A stretch of 64,000 nt of DNA from Burkholderiaceae bacterium (GTDB lineage: Bacteria; Pseudomonadota; Gammaproteobacteria; Burkholderiales; Burkholderiaceae_F). The notes under the pieces are model-generated. The model was not told where the DNA came from. It did no database searches and saw nothing but the letters and a program-made list of their open reading frames with translations. The DNA is taken from the NCBI GenBank assembly GCA_022843955.1, contig JALHMQ010000003.1:186001-250000 (forward strand). The letters are read 5' to 3'. Below are positions 56,247-63,604 of this stretch, piece by piece (the first letter of the stretch is position 1; every line of letters begins with the position of its first letter). The translations under genes and the position numbers were made by a program.

Positions 56247-57779
56247 ATGAGCGGGACAGAGGCCATGAGCCAAAATTTCGACTTTGAGCAGCATCGGATC
56301 AAGTCCCTCGAGGCCTACGGAGCAGTTCGTGAGCGATACGTTCGCTATGCAAATGCTATTGAAACCATCCTCCGCATGGCTCTGCGTGATATTCCTACTC
56401 ATCACATCAGTGCTCGAGCAAAGGACATAGAGCGATTTGCGGCTAAGGCCGCAAAGCCGGATTCGGACGATCCACTTCGACCCAAGTACGCCGAGCCTTT
56501 GCAGCAGATCGAAGATTTGGCGGGTGCTCGAGTCATCGCTTATGTGCTCCGAACTCTGCCGCTTGTTGAGCAAATGGTTTACCGGGAGTTCGATGTCGTA
56601 GAGCGAAGCGACAAAGGGGACCAACTAATCGAGAAGGCGCTGGTCGGGTACCGGAGCATTCACTTCATCGTTCAGATGAAAGCAGATCGCGTGAAGCTCC
56701 TCGAATACCGCGAGTTTGCCGATCTCCGCGCTGAGGTTCAGATTCGGACAATCCTCCAACACGCTTGGGCTGAGATTGAACACGATATGCGATACAAGCC
56801 AGCGGCCGAGCCGAACAAGACTTTGAGCCAACGCTTCACAGCGCTTGCTGGGTTGATCGAAGTCGGCGATCGGGAGTTCGATCAAATCTACGAGATAGAT
56901 GACAAGCGGCGGAAGGGCCTGCTCGATCTGGCTCAGATCAACGAAGCCGTTCCTGAGCCGACCGAGGCAGGGAAGAAGCCAAGGGGTCCTAACGACAATC
57001 CGCTGCCCACTCTGCGACAACCGGAGCTGATTCTGGGACAGGTACTTGACTTGAGCGCAGCGCAGCCGAGAGAGCTTATGGCACGCGGCCGATACGCTGA
57101 TGCGATTGTCCGTTACAGCAGTCTCATCGAGCGGGAGCCGCGCCAGTTCGGTCACTATCTGGGTCGCGCGAAGGCCCGTTTTTTGTTTGGAGACGTGTCA
57201 GGCGCCGTTGCCGACATAGGTGCCGCTGAGGCAGTGAGCCCCGACCATCCCTTTATTGCCAGCGTACGCAATCTAATCGAGGGCAAGCTTTCCGATCAAC
57301 GACCTGGCAACGACCAAGGCCTCGCGCTGCGACAAGGGCACACCGCGCTACGCGATGGCAACGCAGCGGAGGCGCATCGCAAGTATGAGGAAGCCGAGTC
57401 CCTCGGCTTCAGTCCGGTGCTCTCAGTATTTAACCGAGCGATGGCGCGGTTCCTGGAGCGTAATTTTGAGCTCTGCCGGCGGACACTTGACCGGATCGAC
57501 CCGAACCCGGGTTCCGTTTTGGAGTTCAATGTGATAGTGCTACGGACTCTTTGCTACCTGATGGCGGGAGGAGAGAAGATTGAGGCCGCGCTTGAGCTGA
57601 TTCGCGCACGCTTGCAGATCGCAATAGCGACGTCCGGCTATCAATACAACGCGCGCTCACCCCTGGTGGATCTTGAAACCGGAATGAAGAAGAAGTTTGA
57701 CGCTGAGGAACTGAAGAAGATTGGAGGAGTCTTTGATGTGCTACATGAAGCCGCACCGCATCCAATGCAGGGCGTCTGA
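56247..57779 (+). CDS. RelA/SpoT (p)ppGpp-synthetase-domain protein with C-terminal TPR-like repeats
   Basis: A 510-aa protein. Residues about 20-225 form a RelA/SpoT nucleotide pyrophosphokinase domain with the key residues present: R57, K59 and K67 in ISARAKDIERFAAKA, D90 in EDLAGARV, the G-loop GYRSIH (134-139) and EVQIRT (163-168). It should therefore make (p)ppGpp, ppApp or modify RNA as other small synthetases do. No HD hydrolase, TGS or ACT domain is present. Residues about 275-460 look like TPR repeats (LMARGRYADAIVRYSSLIEREP, DGNAAEAHRKYEEAESLGFS). ATG 56247 and 56265 are both possible starts. Base composition is AT-richer than the core, suggesting transfer. Stand-alone synthetases can be anti-phage effectors (CapRel, ToxSAS). 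Confidence 0.88.
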   Translation: MSGTEAMSQNFDFEQHRIKSLEAYGAVRERYVRYANAIETILRMALRDIPTHHISARAKDIERFAAKAAKPDSDDPLRPKYAEPLQQIEDLAGARVIAYVLRTLPLVEQMVYREFDVVERSDKGDQLIEKALVGYRSIHFIVQMKADRVKLLEYREFADLRAEVQIRTILQHAWAEIEHDMRYKPAAEPNKTLSQRFTALAGLIEVGDREFDQIYEIDDKRRKGLLDLAQINEAVPEPTEAGKKPRGPNDNPLPTLRQPELILGQVLDLSAAQPRELMARGRYADAIVRYSSLIEREPRQFGHYLGRAKARFLFGDVSGAVADIGAAEAVSPDHPFIASVRNLIEGKLSDQRPGNDQGLALRQGHTALRDGNAAEAHRKYEEAESLGFSPVLSVFNRAMARFLERNFELCRRTLDRIDPNPGSVLEFNVIVLRTLCYLMAGGEKIEAALELIRARLQIAIATSGYQYNARSPLVDLETGMKKKFDAEELKKIGGVFDVLHEAAPHPMQGV

Positions 57780-57988
57780 CGCCTCCATCGGGCGGACGCC
57801 CATCTAGGCACGCGCTGAAGTACATGGTTTTTAGGCGAACGATTCCATGCGCACGCGCGGAAGTTGCTTCATCCGTCGAACGATCACGCTTGAAAGCGAT
57901 GGCGCGAACTTTTGCGAAACGCGGCGCGCTGCGTGCTACGTCGGCGAGTGAATCAGCGTGTTCTTAAGCCCGGCAACCGGAGATCTTC

Positions 57989-58462
57989 TTGCAACTAGAG
58001 CCGAAAGACATCGTGGTCACCATCGGTATCGCCGTCACGCTTCTATTGGGACTTTGGAATCTCTGGGTCAACCATAAAGCCAACCGTCGAACGACCTTCG
58101 TCAATACAGTTACCAGCCAGAGAATCAAGTGGGTTGAGCAATTGCGTCAAGATATTGGTTCGTATAGCGGTCTTGCATATCACTGGTCCTGCACGAGCAT
58201 TGAAGACGAAGCGGAAAAGCGGAAGCTCATTGTCGAGCTAGACAGGCTCCGGTATGTGATCCGTCTTCGCCTCAATCCAGAAGGCACACAAGACAAGACG
58301 ATTGAGAGACTTGTCGAGTCGATCTCACGGCTATCTGAGAATCAGGATGCCGTCGCCAAGATCCTGGACGAACTCACTGTCGCATCTCAGGCACTTCTGA
58401 AAGAAGAGTGGGAGAAAGTCAAAGCGGAGTCAGAGTATGGCCCGCTCAGCACTCGGGCCTAG
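57989..58462 (+). CDS. Single-pass membrane protein downstream of the RelA/SpoT-TPR gene
   Basis: A 157-aa protein with one N-terminal transmembrane helix (VVTIGIAVTLLLGLWNLWVN, about residues 9-28) and a cytoplasmic, mostly helical, charged domain (RIKWVEQLRQDIGSYSGLAYHW, EKRKLIVELDRLRYVIRLRL). The start is TTG 57989, supported by GGAG 7 bases upstream; the helix begins right after it. I do not recognise a family with a known function, though similar one-TM helical proteins are common in accessory islands. It shares the AT-richer composition of the RelA/SpoT gene 209 bp upstream, and may be its partner (inference). Confidence 0.65.
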   Translation: MQLEPKDIVVTIGIAVTLLLGLWNLWVNHKANRRTTFVNTVTSQRIKWVEQLRQDIGSYSGLAYHWSCTSIEDEAEKRKLIVELDRLRYVIRLRLNPEGTQDKTIERLVESISRLSENQDAVAKILDELTVASQALLKEEWEKVKAESEYGPLSTRA

Positions 58463-58540
58463 CCCCCCGCTCAAGCGGAGCGCCACGGCGGGCCACCAAA
58501 TCCGGCCTGGTGGTACGCGACGGGTCCTTCGTCTATCGCA

Positions 58541-58693
58541 ATGTCATCAGAATCGACCCTTCACTTCTTCTGCGGCAAGGCGGGCGCTGGCAAGACCACC
58601 GTCGAGCAGACAAAGGGAGCAGACAAACCAGACAAAGGGGCCAGCGTCGATTTTCCCGTCGCATCGGACACGTCGCAAGCAGCGCGCCGTTGA
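58541..58693 (+). pseudogene. Truncated duplicate of the P-loop ATPase gene 5' end
   Basis: A 50-codon frame begins MSSESTLHFFCGKAGAGKTT, matching the start of the intact P-loop gene at 59442. The DNA is identical over 46 bases (58559-58604 versus 59460-59505), continues after a 15-bp in-frame deletion for a few bases, then diverges into short AGACAAA repeats and stops at 58693. Only the Walker A segment remains, so it is a broken copy, not a functional ATPase. Confidence 0.8.
58632..58656. repeat. REP-like repeat, copy 1
   Basis: acaaaggggccagcgt at 58632-58647 followed two bases later by attttcc (58650-58656). The same arrangement recurs at 59377-59401. The two copies are in direct orientation and bracket the LysE-family gene. 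Confidence 0.65.
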
Positions 58694-58727
58694 ACTCTGT
58701 CCTACGCATCAGAACACACCACACCCT

Positions 58728-59360
58728 ATGATCGACGCACACTGGTTCCTGTTCCTCCTTGCCTCCGTAGTCGTCATCGCTACGCCTGGACAAGACATGA
58801 TTCTTGTCATGTCAAAGTCGCTCGCGCATGGAGTCAAGGCGGGCGTCACTACCGCGGCTGGTGTGAGCGTAGGTTTAGTCGGCCACACGCTACTTGCTAC
58901 TCTAGGCCTCGGTGCGCTTCTGCGTACTTCGGAGTGGCTCTTCACGGCGCTGAAGTTCTTCGGCGCGGCATACCTCCTTTACCTCGGCGTTCAACTTCTT
59001 CTCACTCGCGCCGCGCAGCTACGGACTGCGACCGCTTCGCCGCAGTCTCCGATGCGCCTCTTCGTCACCGGTGCGGTTTCGAACATCAGCAACCCCAAGA
59101 TTGCTGTCTTCTACTTCGCCTTTCTGCCTCAGTTCATTGTGTCCGGCGCAACGCATCCCACCCTGACTGTTTTTGTGCTCGGATTTCTCTTCGCGGTGCT
59201 CACCTTCGTCATCAAAGGCCCGGTGGCTTTCTTCGCTGGTCGGCTCTCGTCGTGGTTTCAGTCCCGTCCGGCTGCTCTCGTTTGGCTCTATCGGTGCAGT
59301 GGCTTGGTTATGGTTGGTCTTGCGGTGCGCCTGGCTCTGTCCCGCCGCGCTGATGCCTGA
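58728..59360 (+). CDS. LysE/RhtB family amino-acid exporter
   Basis: A 210-aa inner-membrane protein of the LysE/RhtB superfamily, which exports amino acids such as homoserine, threonine or lysine. It has about six hydrophobic segments, the family start HWFLFLLASVVVIATPGQDMILVMSKSLAHG with the conserved PG motif, AGVSVGLVGHTLLATLGLGALL, and NISNPKIAVFYFAFLPQFI. ATG 58728 is the family start. GC is intermediate between core and the preceding genes. It is flanked by direct repeats and by a broken copy of the following P-loop gene, suggesting insertion as a unit. Confidence 0.92.
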   Translation: MIDAHWFLFLLASVVVIATPGQDMILVMSKSLAHGVKAGVTTAAGVSVGLVGHTLLATLGLGALLRTSEWLFTALKFFGAAYLLYLGVQLLLTRAAQLRTATASPQSPMRLFVTGAVSNISNPKIAVFYFAFLPQFIVSGATHPTLTVFVLGFLFAVLTFVIKGPVAFFAGRLSSWFQSRPAALVWLYRCSGLVMVGLAVRLALSRRADA

Positions 59361-59376
59361 CCCCACTTGAAGCAGC

Positions 59377-59401
59377 ACAAAGGGGCCAGCGTTCATTTTC
59401 C
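59377..59401. repeat. REP-like repeat, copy 2
   Basis: acaaaggggccagcgt at 59377-59392 followed by attttcc at 59395-59401, matching copy 1 at 58632-58656. It lies just after the LysE-type gene and before the intact P-loop gene. A preceding tgaccccact gives it the look of a REP-type palindromic element found at many intergenic sites. Confidence 0.65.
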
Positions 59402-59441
59402 TGACTGAAGGTCGGGCGGTTCGCTACCCACTCCATTAGCT

Positions 59442-59933
59442 ATGCGTGAGACGCCGACTCTTCACTTCTTCTGCGGCAAGGCGGGCGCTGGCAAGACCAC
59501 CGTCGCCGCGCGAGTCGCCGAGCAGCACCGGGCGATCCTGGTGTCGGAAGACATCTGGCTCACGCGGCTCTATGGTGACGAGATGAAGACCTTCGACGAC
59601 TACATCAGGTTTTCGCGCAGGCTCCGGACGGTGGTCGGGCCGTTGGCGGTCGATCTCTTGAAGGCGGGTCATTCGGTCGTACTCGACTTTCAGGCCAATA
59701 CCAGGTCCGGCCGCAGCTGGTTTCGCTCGATCTTCGAGCAGGCGGGTGCGGCGCACGTCCTGCACCACCTCGATACGCCGGACGACCTGTGTCTGGCGCG
59801 GATCGCGCGGCGCAACGTCGAGCGACCTGATGGTTCGCATCACTTGACGGAAGAGGACTTCATGCACGTGTCGTCCTACTTCCAGCCGATCGAAGCGAGC
59901 GAAGGATTCAATGTCGAGGTCCACGCAGCATGA
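59442..59933 (+). CDS. P-loop ATPase/kinase (AAA family, zeta-toxin/CPT-like)
   Basis: A 163-aa stand-alone P-loop protein with Walker A GKAGAGKTT at residues 12-20, an SEDIWLTRLYGDEM segment with an acidic pair, a Walker B-like strand SVVLDFQANTRSGR, and a C-terminal lid with ARIARRNVERPDG. The size and motif order resemble small nucleotide-dependent kinases (chloramphenicol phosphotransferase, zeta-toxin-like or gluconate kinase-like). The phosphoacceptor is unknown. ATG 59442 aligns with the truncated copy at 58541. No antitoxin-like gene is adjacent. Confidence 0.8.
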   Translation: MRETPTLHFFCGKAGAGKTTVAARVAEQHRAILVSEDIWLTRLYGDEMKTFDDYIRFSRRLRTVVGPLAVDLLKAGHSVVLDFQANTRSGRSWFRSIFEQAGAAHVLHHLDTPDDLCLARIARRNVERPDGSHHLTEEDFMHVSSYFQPIEASEGFNVEVHAA

Positions 59934-60050
59934 GTCTTGACCTGGTGCAGGGCCGAGGCGCTTGGTTCGGCGGCCGCGTGTGCCGACTCTCGGTCGCGGC
60001 GGGGCCGGCCCTGTCTCGCTCACAGTGCCGCCGCTTGCCATCGCGACTAG

Positions 60051-60647
60051 ATGACCGAAGCCCCTGATCCGTCCGTGCATCCGCTCAGCCGCGCCGAGTG
60101 GCGCGCGTGGCTGGCGGCCAATCACGGCCGCACGACCGGTGTGTGGCTCGTCTCCTACAAGAAGGCGACCGGCAAGCCGCGGGTGGAGTACGACGCCGCA
60201 GTCGAAGAGGCGCTGTGCTTCGGCTGGGTGGACAGCAAGCCCAACAAGCTCGACGCGGAACGAACGCTGCTGTGGTTTGCGCCACGCAAGCGCGGCACCG
60301 GCTGGTCTCGGCCGAACAAGATTCGTGTTGAACGGATGATCCAGGCGGGCCTGATGGCGGAGGCCGGCCTGCACAAGGTGGAGGAGGCAAAGCGTGACGG
60401 GTCGTGGACGAAGCTCGACGCCGTTGAAGACCTGGTCGTGCCGCCGGACCTGTTGGCAGCACTGAGCCGGTACCCCGAGGCCGGCAAGCATTTCGATGCC
60501 TTTCCGCGCTCGGCCCGGCGGGGCATCCTGGAGTGGATCGCAAACGCTAAGACGGCACCGACCCGAGCCCGGCGGATCGACGAGACTGCGCGGCTGGCGA
60601 GCACGAACGAAAGAGCAAATCAGTGGCGCCCGAAAGCTGCGCCTTGA
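60051..60647 (+). CDS. YdeI/OmpD-associated family protein
   Basis: A 198-aa cytoplasmic protein of the YdeI/OmpD-associated (bacteriocin-protection-like) family. Diagnostic stretches are EWRAWLAANHGRTTGVWLVSYKKATGKPRVEYDAAVEEALCFGWVDSKP-type sequence (residues 16-64), ERTLLWFAPRKRGTGWSRPNKIRVERM, and the C-terminal LEWIANAKTAPTRARRIDETARLA. Members are linked to antimicrobial-peptide and polymyxin tolerance in enterics but their biochemistry is unsettled. ATG 60051 gives the family start. It stands alone among small stress-type genes. Confidence 0.9.
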   Translation: MTEAPDPSVHPLSRAEWRAWLAANHGRTTGVWLVSYKKATGKPRVEYDAAVEEALCFGWVDSKPNKLDAERTLLWFAPRKRGTGWSRPNKIRVERMIQAGLMAEAGLHKVEEAKRDGSWTKLDAVEDLVVPPDLLAALSRYPEAGKHFDAFPRSARRGILEWIANAKTAPTRARRIDETARLASTNERANQWRPKAAP

Positions 60648-60734
60648 TGACTGATCTCTGTGGGCCACCGCGCGGCAGCGGGTGTCGTTCGCTGCCACAC
60701 TCGCGTCGGATTCATCCTTAGGCGACAAGCCTGT

Positions 60735-61466
60735 ATGCCGACAGCCACACCACCCACCCTCATCTCGGCCCGCGTCGCGGGCCTGATGTACCTGGCGATC
60801 ATTGCCCTCGGCCTGTTCGGCGAGGTGTTCGTGCGTGCTGCGCTCGTGGTGGGTGGTGACGTGGCCGCCACGGCGACCAACATCCTCGCCGCCGAGCAAC
60901 TGTGGCGCACCGGCATCGCCACCGATCTGGTCATGCACGTGCTGGACGTGCCGCTGATCGTGTTCTTCTACCTGCTGCTCAAGCCCGTCAGTCAGCCGCT
61001 CGCGCTGCTGGCCACGGCGTTCAACATCGTGCAGACCTGCGTGCTCGCAGCCAACAAGCTCACGCTGGTGGCCGCTCTGTCGCTGCTCAAATCCGCAGGA
61101 ATGTCGGCGAGCCTGGCCGACGCGCAAGCGCTTGCATCGCTCGCGGTCAACCTGCATGGCTACGGCTTCGGGATCGGCCTCATCTTCTTTGGCTTCACCT
61201 GCGTGCTGCGCGGGTACCTGATCGTCAGGTCGGGCTACGTGCCGCGCGTCCTGGGCGTGTTGCTGGTGGTGGCGGGCATCGGTTACCTGGTCAACAGCTT
61301 TGCGTTGCTGGTGGCGCCACGGCTGGCGGCGATGCTGTTTCCGGCGGTGCTGCTGCCTGCGTTGGTGGCCGAACTGGCGCTCTCCGTCTGGCTGCGGTTC
61401 ACCAACGAACGCACGCTGCAGCGGCGGCTTGCCGGGGCCAACACGGCGGCGGCGCCGGGCGGGTAG
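60735..61466 (+). CDS. DUF4386 family membrane protein
   Basis: A 243-aa integral membrane protein with about six hydrophobic segments. The start ISARVAGLMYLAIIALGLFGEVFVRAALVV and LVMHVLDVPLIVFFYLLLKPVSQPLALLATAFNIVQTCVLAANK are characteristic of DUF4386. Also present are GYGFGIGLIFFGFTCVLRGYLI and VLLVVAGIGYLVNSF. The function is unknown. ATG 60735 fits; upstream in-frame sequence is not membrane-like. Neighbours are unrelated small genes on the same strand. Confidence 0.88.
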   Translation: MPTATPPTLISARVAGLMYLAIIALGLFGEVFVRAALVVGGDVAATATNILAAEQLWRTGIATDLVMHVLDVPLIVFFYLLLKPVSQPLALLATAFNIVQTCVLAANKLTLVAALSLLKSAGMSASLADAQALASLAVNLHGYGFGIGLIFFGFTCVLRGYLIVRSGYVPRVLGVLLVVAGIGYLVNSFALLVAPRLAAMLFPAVLLPALVAELALSVWLRFTNERTLQRRLAGANTAAAPGG

Positions 61467-61616
61467 CGCCCTGCATCGGGCGGCGGATGCATTCACCGTT
61501 TGCTCGATGCAGCCCCTCTGGCAAGGTGCTTGGGTGCCGCGGATCGCAAGGCTATTCTCCCGCTCGCGGCCCACGGATGGCGCCGCAGCGACGAACCCTC
61601 GACCCTGCAGGCCATC

Positions 61617-62084
61617 ATGCCGATCATCACGTCCGAGCAGCAGCTTGTCCAAGAGATCACCTACTTCAAGGGCAAGGCGCCGAACCTGGAATGCTGGATC
61701 AGTGAACCCGGTGGGCTGACGCAGTTCGGCGCCTTTGTCCATGTGCTGCAGCCCGACACGCGTTCATCGATCAAGCACTGGCACAGTGACGAAGACGAGC
61801 TGGTGTACGTGCTCGAGGGCGAGTTGACGGTGGTGGAGGGCGCCCAGGAGGTCGTGCTGCACGCGGGGGACGCCGCCACGTTCAAGGCTGGCGTCGCGGT
61901 TGGGCACTTTCTGTGGAACCGCAGTGCGAGCCCCGCCAAGTGCCTGGTCGTCGGCACGCGCGCGGCGACTGATCGCGTGACCTACCCGGACCACGATCGG
62001 CTGTTGCATCGGGATCGTTCGCAACCGGAAGATCTCTGGACCGACCTGCAGGGACGGCCGGCGTCCGATCCCTACGCTGCCTGA
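61617..62084 (+). CDS. Cupin-domain protein
   Basis: A 155-aa cupin. The barrel has motif 1 as KHWHSDEDELVYVLEGELTVV (about residues 49-69), with two His and a Glu able to bind metal, and motif 2 as HAGDAATFKAGVAVGHFLWN. The C-terminal tail YPDHDRLLHRDRSQPEDLW is typical of a widespread family of small stress-related or sugar-binding cupins. ATG 61617 is the first codon that matches the family; the frame upstream is not coding-like. Function unknown. Confidence 0.85.
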   Translation: MPIITSEQQLVQEITYFKGKAPNLECWISEPGGLTQFGAFVHVLQPDTRSSIKHWHSDEDELVYVLEGELTVVEGAQEVVLHAGDAATFKAGVAVGHFLWNRSASPAKCLVVGTRAATDRVTYPDHDRLLHRDRSQPEDLWTDLQGRPASDPYAA

Positions 62085-62170
62085 GGCGGGGCGCAGGTCG
62101 CGCGTCTGCCTTGCCGGCGCCGAACCGCTCTTCGCACAGGGCTGGAACATCGAACAGAACCGGAGGTCCC

Positions 62171-62221
62171 GTGAAGCTGATCGGCATGCTTGACTCGCCC
62201 TACGTGCGCGGAGGCGGTTGA
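62171..62221 (+). pseudogene. Glutathione S-transferase N-terminal remnant
   Basis: GTG 62171, with GGAGG 4 bases upstream, opens a 16-codon frame beginning [13 protein letters not shown]. That is the start of the beta-proteobacterial GST thioredoxin-like domain, where SPYVRRV is the glutathione-binding entry. It then runs into a stop at 62219-62221. The rest of the gene (about 190 codons) is missing; only the ribosome binding site and first strand survive. Confidence 0.6.
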
Positions 62222-62231
62222 AGGCCCGCTG

Positions 62232-62339
62232 ATGCAGTTGATCCGGCAACTGGACAAGCTGGTCGACGAGCTGGCCAAAGGCAAGGCGATGGAGAAGATC
62301 CTGCGCCCAGGAGCACCGCCCGATCAGCGCCGACAATGA
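62232..62339 (+). CDS. Possible small charged peptide or gene fragment (35 aa)
   Basis: Directly after the GST remnant an ATG opens [20 protein letters not shown] and ends PPDQRRQ at 62339. The sequence is a plausible amphipathic helix and the same frame continues upstream without a stop into the GST remnant, so it may be the C-terminal piece of a deleted gene rather than a real small protein. I do not recognise it. Confidence 0.25.
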   Translation: MQLIRQLDKLVDELAKGKAMEKILRPGAPPDQRRQ

Positions 62340-62363
62340 CAGTCACCTCGAAGGAGTGGCAGT

Positions 62364-62762
62364 GTGAGTTCGCTTGATCAGCAGATACAGGCGCAACTCC
62401 AGGCGCAGATACAGGCGCTCGAGGTTGAGCTTCACCATCCGGGCGTGCGCTGCAGCCGCGCGCGGCTCGAGCAATTGCTTCACCCGCAGTTCCACGAAGT
62501 CGGTCGGTCGGGGCGTGCGTACTCGCGCGAGACCGTGATCGAGTTCCTGCTGAGCCAGGCAGCACCGCCTGATGTGCGACCCGAGCACTTCCTGCTGGCG
62601 GAACTGGCGCCGGGTGTCGTGCTGCTTACGTATCGGTCTGCGCAGGGGCAAGCGGACAGTCAGCAGGTGAACCACACGCTGCGCTCATCGGTGTGGCTAC
62701 GATCGGGCGGCTCCTGGCAGCTTCGGTATCACCAAGGGACACCGGCGGCGCAGGCGTGGTGA
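62364..62762 (+). CDS. DUF4440-like / SnoaL-fold protein
   Basis: A 132-aa protein of the NTF2-like DUF4440 type. An N-terminal helix (LDQQIQAQLQAQIQALEVELHHP) is followed by LEQLLHPQFHEVGRSGRAYSRETVIEFL, the usual block of nuclear transport factor 2-like domains that cradles a ligand pocket. The core ends with VVLLTYRSAQGQ and SSVWLRSGGSWQLRYHQGTP. The start is GTG 62364 with AAGGAG 7-8 bases upstream. Function unknown. It follows the GST remnant and precedes a non-coding gap. Confidence 0.85.
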   Translation: MSSLDQQIQAQLQAQIQALEVELHHPGVRCSRARLEQLLHPQFHEVGRSGRAYSRETVIEFLLSQAAPPDVRPEHFLLAELAPGVVLLTYRSAQGQADSQQVNHTLRSSVWLRSGGSWQLRYHQGTPAAQAW

Positions 62763-63067
62763 TCATGGGCTCGATCAGCGCCTTCGATCCAAGCCGCTAT
62801 GCCGCAGTCATCGTCTGGTGCATACGTCTCGGCAAGTGCATCACGACGGCGCGGTGCAAGCGAACCAGGGCCGGCTTGTCCGCCGCGTTGGGCCAGCAGA
62901 CCTTTGCGGCGATCGAAGACCTCCCAACCTTCCGCACAGGCACAGCATCGATCGGGTCATAGGCGCGCAAGCTCGAACCCCCGTGAACAAGGGGTCCGTG
63001 CGGTGTCGTTTTTGCGAGCCTCCATTCGTCGTAGTACGAGCAGCACCCATTCACAGGAGAGACGACG
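62763..63067. other. Non-coding gap between the DUF4440-like and YciI genes
   Basis: A 305-bp stretch with no gene I can support. Short open frames exist on both strands but none has a ribosome binding site or recognisable motif. A small hairpin (CCCC / GGGG arms near 62979-62995) and the AGGAGAG ribosome binding site of the next gene are the only features. Confidence 0.4.
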
Positions 63068-63505
63068 ATGCGATTCATCATCACGGCACAGGCGGGCACG
63101 GACGACACGACATCACGCCCGCAGGCGGCTTTCGACGAGAAGCTCTTCGCGGCTTACATGAAGTTCAACGAGGACATGCACACGGCCGGGGTCCTGATCG
63201 CGTCCGAAGGGTTGAACCCTGCTGCAGCAGGCGCTCGCGTCGCGGTTTTGCAGGGCAGGCGACACGTCGTTGACGGCCCCTTTGCCGAGTCGAAGGAGTT
63301 GATCGGCGGCTTCTACATTATCGATGTGAAGTCGCTCGACGAGGCCATTCAGTGGGCGCTGCGCGCTCCCTGCGGATCGGGCATCGATGACGTGCTGGAG
63401 ATCCGTCAGTTGACGGGAGCAGGTGACCTTCCGGCGGAACTGCTCGGGATCATCAGAGCCGTTGCGCCCACGTGGAGCGCGTCTGTGTGGGAGGCGAAGG
63501 CGTAG
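63068..63505 (+). CDS. YciI/DGPF-domain protein
   Basis: A 145-aa YciI-like (DGPF domain) protein, related to PhnB-type and sigma-factor-associated small proteins. Key segments are MRFIITAQAG at the start, MKFNEDMHTAGVLIASEGL, and the diagnostic VVDGPFAESKELIGGFYIIDVKSLDEAIQWA, which includes the DGPF motif. ATG 63068 is preceded by AGGAGAGACG. In many bacteria such genes pair with an ECF sigma factor; none is seen here. It converges with a second YciI-like gene. Confidence 0.9.
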   Translation: MRFIITAQAGTDDTTSRPQAAFDEKLFAAYMKFNEDMHTAGVLIASEGLNPAAAGARVAVLQGRRHVVDGPFAESKELIGGFYIIDVKSLDEAIQWALRAPCGSGIDDVLEIRQLTGAGDLPAELLGIIRAVAPTWSASVWEAKA

Positions 63506-63604
63506 GTCGTCGAGGTTGGCGCTTCACTGCGTGCCATCTCTGCTTTGCGCTGCACGCGTGCGCATTGCACCAGGCGAGTCCTGCCGCAACAGCGTGACCG
63601 GCGC

